Assembly (NCBI RefSeq): GCF_034479375.1
Contig: NZ_CP140155.1
Coordinates: forward strand, 434,001 to 498,000
Length of the DNA: 64,000 nt
Direction: 5' to 3'
DNA from: Rhodopseudomonas palustris
GTDB taxonomy: Bacteria; Pseudomonadota; Alphaproteobacteria; Rhizobiales; Xanthobacteraceae
A program made the position numbers and the translations under genes. The first letter of the stretch is position 1. Each line of letters starts with the position of its first letter. A model generated the notes under the pieces. That model saw nothing but the letters and a program-made list of their open reading frames with translations. It ran no database searches and was not told the DNA's origin. Positions 47,891 to 57,442 of this stretch are shown here, piece by piece.

Positions 47891-48257
47891 AACCCCTCCC
47901 GCGACACAACGTCACCTCGCTTTACGCGAGTTACCGCCCGCCGCGTGTCGGCGAGCGCGCAATGCTGGAAATCTTCTAAGTCCAGCGCGGCGAGTTCCCG
48001 CGCGCGCCGCGGCGTGCGCGGGCGGCGACGAGGCGTCGCCCGATCATATGTTTCCTAACAAATTGTGCATGCTACGTGTCGCCGGAGTGGCGACCGCGGA
48101 TCGCCGGCATCGCGACTGGATTCGTTCTAAGCTTGCGGGCCGCGCCGAACGTCGGCCTGAACAGCGCGCAAGTGTAAAGTCATTCTAAATCGCATCGGTT
48201 GTCTCGCCATCCTCATTCCCCTAGTCACGGCTCGACTACGTGAACTGGGGGCGTCAG
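47891..48257. other. Promoter region of the siderophore-receptor operon
   Basis: No gene is supported. It holds three TTCTAA half-site-like motifs (near 47974, 48127 and 48183), reminiscent of Irr-type iron-control elements but without clear matching left halves. It also holds two hairpins with related arms (GGCGACG-AGG-CGTCGCC at 48024-48040 and GTCGCC-GGAGT-GGCGAC at 48078-48094) and a GATCATATG motif near 48042. Iron regulation is expected from the genes downstream but not proven here. Confidence 0.4.
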
Positions 48258-50552
48258 GTGAGTTACTTCAAGAACAACAAGAATCGTTGGTGCGTCGGCG
48301 TGGCGACGAGCGTCCTGTCGTTGTGCCTGACTGGTGCGGGGATCTCGGAAGGCCGCGCGCAGAGCGCGGAACCGCGCGTGCTGCCGCCGGTGTCGGTCGA
48401 TGCGCCGCAACAGCGCGCACGCACGACCCGCGTCGCGCCGCCGCGCGCAACAGCGCCGCGCACCGCGCGGGTGACGCCGCGGCAGACCGCCGAGCGGCCG
48501 CCGGCCCCGGTGGCGCCGCCGACGATGGGATCGACGCGCACGATCGGCGCGCCGGCGCCGGCCTATGCGGGCGGGCAGGTGGCGCAGGGCGGCACGCTCG
48601 GCCTGCTCGGCGCGACCAGCGTGATGAACACGCCGTTCTCGACCGTGAACTACACCTCGGAGCTGATCGAGAACCAGCAGGCGCGCACCGCGGCCGACAC
48701 GCTGATCAACGATGCGTCGGTGCGGACCAGCACAGGCAGCAACGGTTTCGATGACACCTTCGTCATTCGCGGCTTCCCCGTGAATGCCACCGACGTCGGC
48801 CTCAACGGCCTGTACGGGCTGTCGTCGTCGCAGCGTATTCCGGCGCAGATCATCGAGCGGATCGAACTGCTCAAGGGCCCCGGCGCACTGATCAACGGCA
48901 TCGCGCCCGGCGGCACCGTCGGCGGCGCCATCAACATCGTCACCAAGCGCGCCACCGAGACTGATTTCTCGCGGCTGACGCCGTTCTTCATGAGCGCGGC
49001 CAGCTACGGCCTGCATCTGGAGACCAGCCGGCGCTTCGGCGCCAACAAGGAATGGGGCGTCCGCTTCAACGGCGTCGGCCGCAACGGCGAAGCCTCGATC
49101 GACGACGGCAATTTCCGCAGCGGCCTCGGCGCGCTGGCGATCGACTATCGCGGCGAGCGCTTCCGCTGGACGCTGGATGCGATCTCGCAGAACGACGACA
49201 CCGACAATTTCAGGCCGCAGATCAGCCTGCTGTCGACCCTGACGTCGATTCCGGCGGCGCCGGATGCGCGCAGCAATTGGTACCCCGGCACGAAGTTGCG
49301 GCAGAGGGACAACACCATCGCCACCGCGGCCGAATACGACCTGACCGACTGGCTCACCGCCTATGCGGGCATCGGCTATCGCGATGGCACCAACGATCAG
49401 ACCTTCCCGTCGTCGGCCGTCGCCGTCAATGCGCTCGGCAACTTCACGGTGCAGAACAACTACTACGACTCCTACACCAAGACCGTCAGCGGCAATGCCG
49501 GATTCCGGTCGCAGTTCGACACCGGCTTCATCAACCACAAGGTGAACGTCGCCTATACCGGCTTCTATCAGGAGGCCGGCAACGCCTACATTCAAGGCAA
49601 CAGGGCGGCGTCGAACATCTACAATCCGTCGCCGCTGCCGAGCATCACGCTGCCACGGACAGACCCGCGGCTTGCGTCCGAATCGACGCTGACCAGCGTA
49701 GCGATCGCCGACACGATGTCGGTCCTGAACGAGTCGGTGCTGCTCACGCTCGGCGTCCGCCGGCAGAACGTGAAGGTGGACAGCTTCAGCACGATCACCG
49801 GCGCGTTCACCAATGGCTACGACGCCAGCGCGACGACGCCGCTGGCCGGCATCGTCGTCAAGCCGTGGCACAACGTGTCGCTGTACGCGAACTACGCCGA
49901 AGGCCTGACCCGCGGCACCATCGTCGGCGCCGGCTACGACAATGTCGGGGACGTGCTCGCGCCCTACAAGTCGAAGCAGCAGGAAGCCGGCGTCAAGGTC
50001 GATTGGGGCCTGATCACCACCACCGCGGCGGTGTTCCAGATTGCGCGACCGAGCCAGATCCGGACGGCGGGCGGCACACTGGGCTCGCTGGCCTATGACG
50101 GCGAGCAGCGCAACCGCGGCGTCGAGCTGAACGCCTACGGCCTGATCCTGCCGAGCCTGCGCGGTATGGTCAGCGCGACCTTCATCAAGCCCGAACTGAC
50201 CAATCCGAGCGATCCGACGCAACGCGGCAACGACGCCGCCGGCGTGCCGGACAAGACGTTCTCGGCCGGTCTCGACTGGGATACGCCGTGGGTGCGGGGT
50301 CTCGCGCTCAATGGCCGGGTGATCTACACCTCGGGCTCCTATCTCACCACCGCGAACACGGTGAAATTCCCGGAGTGGACCCGGCTCGATATCGGCGCGC
50401 GCTACACCACGACCGCGCTCACCGGCAAGCCCGTCACGTTCCGCGCCAATATCGAGAACGTCACCGGCGAGAACTACTGGCTCACCACCGGCACCTACGT
50501 GACCGTCGGCGCGCCGCGCACCTACTTGCTCTCCGCGGCGTTCGATTTTTGA
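48258..50552 (+). CDS. TonB-dependent siderophore receptor
   Basis: A 764-residue outer-membrane receptor. A GTG start with GGGGG six bases before it precedes a signal peptide ending GRAQS. An Arg/Pro/Ala-rich spacer after a TonB-box-like VLPPVSVDAP leads to the plug (about 125-240: FDDTFVIRGFPVN, RIELLKGPGALINGIAPGGTVGGAINIVTKR) and a 22-strand barrel ending LLSAAFDF with terminal Phe. The plug pattern is that of ferric-siderophore receptors. Downstream genes for PepSY-type, DUF3649 and DUF3325 proteins make an iron-siderophore import unit. The siderophore itself is unknown. Confidence 0.92.
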   Translation: MSYFKNNKNRWCVGVATSVLSLCLTGAGISEGRAQSAEPRVLPPVSVDAPQQRARTTRVAPPRATAPRTARVTPRQTAERPPAPVAPPTMGSTRTIGAPAPAYAGGQVAQGGTLGLLGATSVMNTPFSTVNYTSELIENQQARTAADTLINDASVRTSTGSNGFDDTFVIRGFPVNATDVGLNGLYGLSSSQRIPAQIIERIELLKGPGALINGIAPGGTVGGAINIVTKRATETDFSRLTPFFMSAASYGLHLETSRRFGANKEWGVRFNGVGRNGEASIDDGNFRSGLGALAIDYRGERFRWTLDAISQNDDTDNFRPQISLLSTLTSIPAAPDARSNWYPGTKLRQRDNTIATAAEYDLTDWLTAYAGIGYRDGTNDQTFPSSAVAVNALGNFTVQNNYYDSYTKTVSGNAGFRSQFDTGFINHKVNVAYTGFYQEAGNAYIQGNRAASNIYNPSPLPSITLPRTDPRLASESTLTSVAIADTMSVLNESVLLTLGVRRQNVKVDSFSTITGAFTNGYDASATTPLAGIVVKPWHNVSLYANYAEGLTRGTIVGAGYDNVGDVLAPYKSKQQEAGVKVDWGLITTTAAVFQIARPSQIRTAGGTLGSLAYDGEQRNRGVELNAYGLILPSLRGMVSATFIKPELTNPSDPTQRGNDAAGVPDKTFSAGLDWDTPWVRGLALNGRVIYTSGSYLTTANTVKFPEWTRLDIGARYTTTALTGKPVTFRANIENVTGENYWLTTGTYVTVGAPRTYLLSAAFDF

Positions 50553-50568
50553 TCGCTCGCTATCAATT

Positions 50569-50657
50569 CGTCATGCCCGGCCTTGTGCCGGGCATCCACG
50601 TCTGCAGCGGAAGCCGCAAGAAAGACGTGGATGGCCGGGACAAGCCCGGCCATGACG
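50569..50657. repeat. Imperfect palindromic intergenic repeat, copy 2
   Basis: Same outer and inner arms as the copy at 46316 (CGTCATGCCCGG to CCGGCCATGACG, inner GGCATCCACGTC and GACGTGGATGGCC) with a different loop. It lies between the receptor stop and the DUF4198 gene, inside an apparent operon, where the RNA hairpin could affect message stability or attenuate downstream expression. Confidence 0.85.
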
Positions 50658-50706
50658 AGCGAGAGAGTCGATCTGATTTTAACCGCGTACCAACAAGGTA
50701 TCTGAC

Positions 50707-51429
50707 ATGAAGAAGCTCTCCGTCGCGATGGTGGTCCTGCTCGGCGCGATGAATTCCGCGCAGGCGCATCAGATCTGGATCGAGCAGGCCGACGGGCAGA
50801 ACGCGGTGGTTCGGTTCGGCGAGTTCGGCGAGAATCTGCGCGAAGCCTCGCCGGGTCTGCTCGACAAGTTCAGCAAGCCGACCGCGACGCTGGTCTCCGC
50901 CAAGGGCGAGCAGACCGTCGACGCCGCCAAGACCGCGACCGGCTTCACGCTGCCATTCGCCGCCAAGGCGGGCGACAGCATCGTCGCGCAGGACGCGAAC
51001 TACCCGCTCTACACCTGGAAGCAGCCCGACAAGGAGGTCCGCAACTGGTTCCATCCGGCCGCGCGGCTGATCACCGGCTTCGCCGGGCTCGAGCCGAAGC
51101 TGACGCTGGATCTGGTGCCGACCGGCAAGGCGGGCGAGTTCAAGCTGGTGTTCAAGGATCAGCCGAAGCCGAAGGCCAAGGTGACGCTGACCACGCAGTC
51201 CGGCTGGGCCAAGGAGGCGCACACCGACGCGCAGGGCCTGGTCAGCTTCGAGATGCCGTGGCAGGGCGTTTACGTCGCCGAAGTCAGCGTCAACGATCGC
51301 ACCGCCGGCGAACGCGCCGGCGAGAAGTATGACGCCGTCAGCTACGCCACCACGCTGACCTATGTGAAGTCCGACGGCCTGCCGCCGATTCCCGCGGGCC
51401 CGGCCGCGACGCCTGCCGCGCCGAAATGA
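50707..51429 (+). CDS. DUF4198 periplasmic protein
   Basis: A 240-residue exported protein: signal peptide (KKLSVAMVVLLGAMNSAQAH) with a mature start HQIWIEQ, then beta-rich DUF4198 sequence (TFxLPF-type and SVNDRTAGERAGEKYDAVSYATTLTYV). DUF4198 proteins are found with metal-uptake systems and are thought to bind metal or complexed ligand in the periplasm. It follows the siderophore receptor and its stop overlaps the next ATG (ATGA), so it belongs to the iron operon. Confidence 0.88.
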   Translation: MKKLSVAMVVLLGAMNSAQAHQIWIEQADGQNAVVRFGEFGENLREASPGLLDKFSKPTATLVSAKGEQTVDAAKTATGFTLPFAAKAGDSIVAQDANYPLYTWKQPDKEVRNWFHPAARLITGFAGLEPKLTLDLVPTGKAGEFKLVFKDQPKPKAKVTLTTQSGWAKEAHTDAQGLVSFEMPWQGVYVAEVSVNDRTAGERAGEKYDAVSYATTLTYVKSDGLPPIPAGPAATPAAPK

Positions 51430-51707
51430 CGACGCTGCTGCGGCGGGCGCGGACCACCGGCCCGCTGGTCTCGCGCATCGTCGCGGCGTTGCTCGGCGGC
51501 TATGCGCTGGCGGCGCTGTTCAGCGTCGCCGTGCTGGCGCTGCCGATCAGCAAGCCGCAGGCGGTGCTGACCGGCCAGCTCGCGAGCTTCGCGATCTACG
51601 CCGGCGCGGTGATCTGGGTGTTCGCGGTGCGCAGCGCGCTGAAAGCCTGGATCGGCCTCCTGATCGTCGCTGCGGCGCTGGCGCCGCTGGCGTGGTCTGT
51701 CTCCTGA
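51426..51707 (+). CDS. DUF3649-like inner-membrane protein
   Basis: A 93-residue protein with three membrane helices (about 17-40, 50-66, 70-90). DUF3649 proteins occur next to PepSY and DUF3325 proteins in siderophore operons of Proteobacteria. The ATG overlaps the DUF4198 stop. Function unknown, assumed to support a membrane reductase or import step. Confidence 0.8.
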   Translation: MTTLLRRARTTGPLVSRIVAALLGGYALAALFSVAVLALPISKPQAVLTGQLASFAIYAGAVIWVFAVRSALKAWIGLLIVAAALAPLAWSVS

Positions 51708-51721
51708 CGAAGGGCGCGCCC

Positions 51722-53353
51722 GTGAAGCCGCAGAATGATCAGCGCGTGGCGGGACGGGGCATCCGGCAGAGCATGTCGGGCCTGCACACCTGGGCCGGGC
51801 TGCTGCTCGGCTGGGTGTTGTATGCGATGTTCCTCACCGGCACGGTGTCGTTCTTCAAGGAGGAGCTGTCGCAATGGATGCGGCCGGAGCAGCCGCGTCT
51901 GACCCAGCCGCTCGATCCGGCGGTGGTGGCGCAGCGCGTCGCCGACGAGATCGGCCGGATCGCGCCGGGCGCGACGCAGTGGAGCATCAAGCTTCCCGAC
52001 GGACGCAGCAACACCGTCTACGCGTTCTGGCGGCTTCCCGGCGGCGGACAGGGCGCGCGGGGATTCGGACAGGACCTGTTCGATCCCGAGACCGGCCATC
52101 GCGTCGCGGCGCGCCTCACGCTGGGCGGCGACTTCTTCTATCGCTTTCATTTCCAGTTCTACTACATGTCGCCGTTCTGGGGGCGGCTGCTCGCCGGTCT
52201 CGCGGCGATGTCCATGCTGGTGGCGATCGTCGCCGGCGTGATCACCCACAAGAAGATCTTCACCGATTTCTTCACCTTCCGCTGGGGCAAGGGCCAGCGC
52301 TCCTGGCTCGACGCGCACAACGCGCTGTCGGTGTTCGGGCTGCCGTTCCATGTGATGATCACCTACACCGGGCTGGTGACGCTGATGGCGCTGTACGTGC
52401 CGTGGGGCGAGCGTGCCGCCATCAAGACGCCGGCCGAGCGCCAGCAGCTCAGCGCCGAACTCAATGCCTTCGTCCAGGCCGGCAAGCCGAGCGGCGCGAC
52501 CGTGCCGCTGGCGTCGATCGAGGCGATGGTCCGGCAGGCGCAGCAGCGCTGGGGGACGACCGATGCGGGGCGCGTCAACGCCACCAATCCGGGCGACGCG
52601 ACCGCCCGCATCGCGGTCACCCGCGGCGATGCCAGGCGCGTGTCGATGAGCCCGGACTACATCGAATTCGACGGCGTCACCGGCAAGCTGCTCGCCGTGC
52701 ACGATCATGTCGGCGCGGCGGCGGAAACGCGCGGCGTGATGTATGCGCTGCATCTCGGCCGCTTCAGCGATCTGGAGACGCGCTGGCTGTATTTCCTCGC
52801 CAGCCTGATGGGCACCGCGATGGTCGGCACCGGGCTGGTGATGTGGATCGTCAAGCGGCGGGCGAAGCTGCCCGATCCGGAGCGGCCTTATTTCGGATTT
52901 CGCGTGGTCGAGCGGCTCAACATCGCCAGCATCGCCGGGCTGTCGATCGCGATGACGGCGTTCCTGTGGGCCAACCGGCTGCTGCCGGTCGCGATGGCGG
53001 AGCGGCCGTTCTGGGAAATCCATGTCTTCTTCATCGTCTGGGGACTGACACTGCTGCACGCGCTGCTGCGGCCGGCCAAGGCGGCGTGGCGCGAGCAGCT
53101 CTGGACGGCGGCGGCGCTGCTGGCGTTGGTCCCCGTGCTCAACGCGCTGACGACGCCGAGGCCGCTGTGGCACAGCCTGGCCGACGGCGACTGGGTGTTC
53201 GCCGGCACCGAGCTGATGTGCTGCGCGCTGGCGGCGTTGCACGCCGTGCTGGCGATCCGCGCGGCGCGGCATCATCGGCTCGGCGTTCAATCGGGGCGCA
53301 AGGCCGGCCGGCGCGCGGCGATCGCGGTGGCGTCCGGCGAGGCGGCGGAATGA
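51722..53353 (+). CDS. PepSY-associated membrane protein, putative siderophore reductase
   Basis: A 543-residue inner-membrane protein. After a basic N terminus, helix 1 (TWAGLLLGWVLYAMFLTGTVSFF) is followed by a periplasmic PepSY-like region (about 55-135), further helices (near 150, 205, 345, 400, 435, 460, 495) and conserved His in SGLHTW, FRFHFQ and ALHLGR. PepSY-TM proteins of the FoxB type reduce ferric siderophores in the inner membrane. Start is GTG (VKPQNDQ) with GAAGGGCG ahead; an alternative GTG at 51692 would overlap the preceding gene. It is the core membrane enzyme of the operon. Confidence 0.88.
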   Translation: MKPQNDQRVAGRGIRQSMSGLHTWAGLLLGWVLYAMFLTGTVSFFKEELSQWMRPEQPRLTQPLDPAVVAQRVADEIGRIAPGATQWSIKLPDGRSNTVYAFWRLPGGGQGARGFGQDLFDPETGHRVAARLTLGGDFFYRFHFQFYYMSPFWGRLLAGLAAMSMLVAIVAGVITHKKIFTDFFTFRWGKGQRSWLDAHNALSVFGLPFHVMITYTGLVTLMALYVPWGERAAIKTPAERQQLSAELNAFVQAGKPSGATVPLASIEAMVRQAQQRWGTTDAGRVNATNPGDATARIAVTRGDARRVSMSPDYIEFDGVTGKLLAVHDHVGAAAETRGVMYALHLGRFSDLETRWLYFLASLMGTAMVGTGLVMWIVKRRAKLPDPERPYFGFRVVERLNIASIAGLSIAMTAFLWANRLLPVAMAERPFWEIHVFFIVWGLTLLHALLRPAKAAWREQLWTAAALLALVPVLNALTTPRPLWHSLADGDWVFAGTELMCCALAALHAVLAIRAARHHRLGVQSGRKAGRRAAIAVASGEAAE

Positions 53354-53646
53354 TGCACGCGCTCGCCTTCGCGCTGTGCCTCGCGGGCTTCGTCGCGCTG
53401 GCGCTCGCCACGCGCCGCCAGCAGCACGAGGTGATCGGCCGCTCGCTGCCGCGCGGCCCGGTGCGCGCCCTCCGCATCGTCGGTGCCATTGCGCTGCTGA
53501 TCGCGCTCGGCGTCCTCGTGGCGTGGCACGGCTGGGGGCTCGGCCTGGTGATGTTCAGCGGCCATACGACGCTGGCCGCGGGCGTGGTGTATTGCGCGCT
53601 GATCGCGCGCGTGCGGATGGCGGGGCGGACGGCGCGGCGCCATTAG
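53350..53646 (+). CDS. DUF3325 membrane protein
   Basis: A 98-residue protein with three membrane helices (about 3-20, 42-60, 66-86), the DUF3325 form (LAFALCLAGFVALALATRRQQHEVIGR at the start). It is the usual last gene of siderophore-receptor/PepSY operons. The ATG overlaps the PepSY gene stop. Function unknown; likely a helper of the reductase. Confidence 0.82.
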   Translation: MMHALAFALCLAGFVALALATRRQQHEVIGRSLPRGPVRALRIVGAIALLIALGVLVAWHGWGLGLVMFSGHTTLAAGVVYCALIARVRMAGRTARRH

Positions 53647-53674
53647 CCGCAACACCGCTTCCAGGCGGACGCTG

Positions 53675-55075
53675 TTACTTGACGAGGTCGTCGAGCAGCC
53701 GCAGCACGTCCTTGGATGCGTCGCCGACGCATTCGATCTCGGCGATCGCGCCGGCGAGGTCGCCGGACTGGAACAGCCGCGCCGCCTTCTTGCCGTGGTC
53801 GTGCACCAGCGCGTGCGGCTTCTCCAGCGCCCGGAAGGCCGGATGGTTGCGCGACTCCAGCGAGCCGTCGCCGTAGTACCATTTGCCGAGCCGGCAGGAA
53901 TGGTGGTCGGTGAGTTCGTCGGCGTTCAGCTTGGCGCGGCCCACCGCCATGTCGCACAGCCGCTTCTTCCAGCCGATATGATCCGCCTTGGCGAGCCGCT
54001 GGATCTGGTGGTCGAAGGACATCTGCGACAGCTCGACGAGTTCCTGGTCGGCCGTCGCCTGCACCCGATCGAGCTGGTTGGAGATGTCGCCGACCTGGCC
54101 GACGCTCTTCTTGGTCATCTCGGCGATCGCCGAGATCCCGGTCGCGATCTCGCGCGAGGCCTCGGATTGCTGATTCAGAATCCCGGCGATCTCCGACATG
54201 CCGTTGGTGACGCCGGCGACGCGGTCCGAGACGCCGGACATCGCCTCGCCGAGCGTGTTCACCACGCCGCGGCTCTCGACCGCCGCGTTGGTGCAATCCG
54301 CCATCGCCGCGACGATGGTCGCGATGTCCTCGCGCAGCCGCTCGATCCGGCTGCGAATGTCGACGGTCGCGTTCGAGGTCTGCTGCGACAGGCTCTTGAC
54401 CTCGGTGGCGACCACCGCGAAGCCGCGGCCGGCCTCGCCGGCGCGCGCCGCCTCGATGGTGGCGTTCAGCGCCAAGAGATTGGTCTGGCGGGCGATGGCG
54501 TCGATCGAGCCGACGATGCTGCCGATCGCCTCGGAGGCTTCGCTGAGCGCGGTGATCTTCTCCGAGGCCAGTTCGGCCGTGGCGCTGACGCGTCCCATCG
54601 CGGAGGAGGCGGAACTCGCGGTCGTCATGCCGCGGTCGGCGCTGACGCGCATTTCCGACGCCTGCGCGGCGGCCGCTTCGGCGGTGGCGCGGATCTGTCC
54701 GATCGACGCCACCATTTCCTCGCTGGCGCTCGCCAGCGCCTGGGTGCGCTGGTCGATCTTGCGGGTCGACGACAGCAAATAGGCGGACGACATCGCGGTC
54801 TCGCTACCCTGAATGCTGAGGTCGACCATGCGGTCGAGATCGCGCGATGCGCTGGCCGAGAGCCGCTGCAACAGCGTGTCGATCGCACGTGTCAGCGCAT
54901 CGTCGCCGGCGGGCACCGCGACGTCGTAGTGACCTTCGGCGATACGGTGGAGACAGGCGGCAATCGCCTCGTCGCGGGCGCGCTTGTCGACGAGCTCTTT
55001 CATCAGCGCCGAATCGCCGACCGACGCCTCGCTGCTGCCGCGAAGGGCCTTGCTTGCGGACGACAAAATGGACAT
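53675..55075 (-). CDS. Cytoplasmic chemoreceptor with zinc-binding CZB domain
   Basis: A 466-residue soluble methyl-accepting protein without membrane helices. The signalling hairpin ([46 protein letters not shown]) occupies about 190-240. The C terminus is a CZB domain: [20 protein letters not shown] and [10 protein letters not shown] give the 3-His/1-Cys zinc site. CZB receptors and cyclases sense zinc or hypochlorous acid. No che genes are adjacent. A half CtrA-like TTAACTGTTAGTT sequence is near the promoter. Confidence 0.93.
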   Translation of the reverse strand: MSILSSASKALRGSSEASVGDSALMKELVDKRARDEAIAACLHRIAEGHYDVAVPAGDDALTRAIDTLLQRLSASASRDLDRMVDLSIQGSETAMSSAYLLSSTRKIDQRTQALASASEEMVASIGQIRATAEAAAAQASEMRVSADRGMTTASSASSAMGRVSATAELASEKITALSEASEAIGSIVGSIDAIARQTNLLALNATIEAARAGEAGRGFAVVATEVKSLSQQTSNATVDIRSRIERLREDIATIVAAMADCTNAAVESRGVVNTLGEAMSGVSDRVAGVTNGMSEIAGILNQQSEASREIATGISAIAEMTKKSVGQVGDISNQLDRVQATADQELVELSQMSFDHQIQRLAKADHIGWKKRLCDMAVGRAKLNADELTDHHSCRLGKWYYGDGSLESRNHPAFRALEKPHALVHDHGKKAARLFQSGDLAGAIAEIECVGDASKDVLRLLDDLVK

Positions 55076-55204
55076 GGAAGCCTCACAAATGATGCGCGCC
55101 GAATCGACGGCACAGTGAGACCGGCCCGGTTAACTGTTAGTTGGAAATCGCGTATTCTCGGTATGATTCCGAGGTGATTGCGCGCTGAATTTGATCCAAC
55201 GCAA

Positions 55205-55232
55205 AAACGCCGCCCGGAATTGGGCGGCGTTT
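55205..55232 (-). terminator. Rho-independent terminator of the class II aldolase gene
   Basis: A perfect 11-base stem (AAACGCCGCCC with GGGCGGCGTTT) around a six-base loop; on the minus strand it ends in a run of five T. It lies 57 bases after the aldolase stop in that orientation. Confidence 0.85.
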
Positions 55233-55288
55233 GAATTCCGGTAGTGTAGAGGGGTATGGTCCGAATCTACATCAGATGCGCCGCGACT

Positions 55289-56068
55289 TCAATTGCGGTA
55301 GCTCGGGTCCATGCGGTCGAGCTTGCGCAGCAGCGGCGGCCAGACCAGCTTGGTCGAGCGCAGCTCCATCGCGTCCTGATTGGCGATCAGCGTGTGGTTC
55401 TTGTCGATCACCACGTTCTCGACCGGATAGGCGGTCGGGCCCAGCATCCTCGTGCGGACCTGCATCGTGCAGGCGCGCTCGAGGTGGTACATCCGCTCGA
55501 AGGCGGAGGCGACCGAGCGGCCGACGGTGAGGGTGCCGTGATTGCGCAACAGCATGTGGTTCTTGTTGCCGAGGTCGCGCTGCAGCCGCGGGCGCTCGTC
55601 GTGGTCGAGCGCGACGCCTTCGTAGTCGTGATAGGCGAGGTCGCCGGTGACGAAATGCGCGGTCTGGTTCAAGGGCAGCAGGCCCTCCATGCAGCTCGCC
55701 ACCGCGGTGCCGTCCGCGGTGTGCAGATGCATGACGCAGCCGGCGTCCTCGCGCACTTCATGGACCGCCGAATGGATGGTGAAGCCGGCCGGGTTGATCT
55801 TGTACTGGCTCTGGGTGAGCTGGTTGCCGTCGAGGTCGACCTTGACCAGGCTCGACGCGGTGATCTCGTCGAACATCAGGCCGTAGGGATTGATCAGGAA
55901 GTGATGCTCCGGGCCGGGCACACGCGCCGAAATGTGGGTGTCGACCAGATCGTCCCAGCCGTAATAGGCGACCAGGCGATAGCAGGCGGCGAGATTGACC
56001 CGCTGCTCCCATTCGGCCTCCGTCATATCCGACGGGACTTCTCTCAGGCGTGCTTCCGCTGGCGACAT
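55289..56068 (-). CDS. Class II aldolase/adducin-family protein
   Basis: A 259-residue zinc-dependent aldolase-fold enzyme: the fold start DTHISARVP, catalytic or ligand His in CVMHLHTADGTAVA, and RNHGTLTVG with a third His, plus the acidic residue region FDEITASSLVKVDLDGN. Members include L-fuculose-phosphate aldolase, ribulose-5-phosphate epimerase and decarboxylases; the lack of sugar-pathway neighbours leaves the substrate open. The gene is monocistronic with its own terminator. Confidence 0.88.
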   Translation of the reverse strand: MSPAEARLREVPSDMTEAEWEQRVNLAACYRLVAYYGWDDLVDTHISARVPGPEHHFLINPYGLMFDEITASSLVKVDLDGNQLTQSQYKINPAGFTIHSAVHEVREDAGCVMHLHTADGTAVASCMEGLLPLNQTAHFVTGDLAYHDYEGVALDHDERPRLQRDLGNKNHMLLRNHGTLTVGRSVASAFERMYHLERACTMQVRTRMLGPTAYPVENVVIDKNHTLIANQDAMELRSTKLVWPPLLRKLDRMDPSYRN

Positions 56069-56348
56069 GGCGTTCCCTCTGGTTGCTCGATGATCTTATT
56101 GTCGACGAAGTTAGTCGTGCGAATGCTTTGCAGCAAGTCGCGTCACGCGCAGCAGTCATGATTTGGCGTCGGCGGGCGCGGCCGGGCGAGGGCGGCACGG
56201 CCCTCGGCCCGCTCGCGTTCGCGAAATCGTCCGAAACCACGCCCAACAAGTTGTTTGCAAGGCGGAACGGCGATTGCCGTTGCGGATCATATGACGTTAT
56301 CGTGCCGCAGGCGGCCGCCGCGCGAGCAGCGGCGGACGGGAGTTTGGG

Positions 56349-57269
56349 ATGATTTTTCTGCTGGTGGCCGGAATTGGCTTCCTTTTGGCCGGGCTGGTGT
56401 CGATCGTGTTCGGCGTTCCGGTGAAGGAATTCAGCTTCGGCAATACCCTGATCATGTCGGGCGTCATCGGGGGCTGCACCGGCGCGATCCTGCTCGGGCT
56501 GTATGCCGTGCTGCGCGAGATCCGGGCGCTGGGGGCTGTGGACGAGGTTGCGTCGGAGCGGGTTGCGGGCGAGCGCGCGCCGGCGAAGCCGCGGCCGGTG
56601 TTCCCGCCGCCGGCGCAATCCGGTCCGGCCGACGGCCAGGACGGGCCGCTGTTTCCCGGCGATCGTTCCGAGCCCGAACGCGAGACGCCTGCGGCCCATC
56701 CGCCGGACGCGGGCCCGCTCGCCCCGATGCCGTGGCAGGACGAAGCGTCCACGCGGGACCGGCTCCGCCCGCGCCTGCGCGAGCCCGTCGCGCCGCCGCC
56801 GCCGCCCGAGGACGAATCGACGCCGAAGAAGCGGAACCTGCTGTTCTCCAGCTCGCGGAAAGAACGCGAGCGCGCCGCCGCCAAGTCTGGCGGCGCAGCG
56901 GAGGCTGCCGGCGCCGCGGCCGAGACCGCCGCCGCGCCACCGGCTTTCCCGCCGCGGACCTTCGAGGAGGCCTGGCCGGAATCCGAGCGGCCGCGCAGCG
57001 ACGCCGGTGTGCGCCGGAGCCGGCCGCCGGCCGGCGATAATGAGGAGCGGGACCCGGTCGGCGCGCCGGAGCGCCTAGCCTTGCCGGAGCGGTCGCCGCC
57101 GCCGCGCAGCGAGGAGATGACCGAGGTGACGGTGCTCAAGTCGGGCGTGGTCGACGGGATGGCCTATTCGCTGTATTCCGACGGCTCGATCGAGGCGCAG
57201 ATGCCCGAAGGCATGATGCGGTTCGCATCGATCGACGAACTGCGCGAGCATCTCGATCAGCGCGCTTAA
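56349..57269 (+). CDS. Two-helix membrane protein with Pro-rich middle and conserved C-terminal domain
   Basis: A 306-residue protein: two membrane helices (IFLLVAGIGFLLAGLVSIVFG and NTLIMSGVIGGCTGAILLGLYAV), a long Pro/Arg/Glu/Ala-rich cytoplasmic stretch (60-245), and a compact end domain (TVLKSGVVDGMAYSLYSDGSIEAQMPEGMMRFASIDELREHL). I recognise the layout from rhizobial hypothetical proteins but no function. Upstream intergenic DNA contains a TCATATGA palindrome (56287-56294). The middle region is low-complexity. Confidence 0.75.
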   Translation: MIFLLVAGIGFLLAGLVSIVFGVPVKEFSFGNTLIMSGVIGGCTGAILLGLYAVLREIRALGAVDEVASERVAGERAPAKPRPVFPPPAQSGPADGQDGPLFPGDRSEPERETPAAHPPDAGPLAPMPWQDEASTRDRLRPRLREPVAPPPPPEDESTPKKRNLLFSSSRKERERAAAKSGGAAEAAGAAAETAAAPPAFPPRTFEEAWPESERPRSDAGVRRSRPPAGDNEERDPVGAPERLALPERSPPPRSEEMTEVTVLKSGVVDGMAYSLYSDGSIEAQMPEGMMRFASIDELREHLDQRA

Positions 57270-57442
57270 TCTATTGGTCTACCTTGCGTCGACTGAACCG
57301 CGCGAAATAGAATCGTGTCCAGGCAAGTCATCGTTGCGTTTCCGGCGCAACCTGCCGATCATCGCCGAGCAACCCACGAGATTCGACGGCCGTAGCGCGC
57401 GGAGCCTCCGCCGCCGGCCCTGAGCCGATTGGACGACCCTTC

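Noticed and set aside
48225..50222. A 665-codon minus-strand frame opposite the siderophore receptor
   Set aside because: Antisense shadow without motifs; the same is true at 12648-14390, 45947-47797 and 60865-62943.
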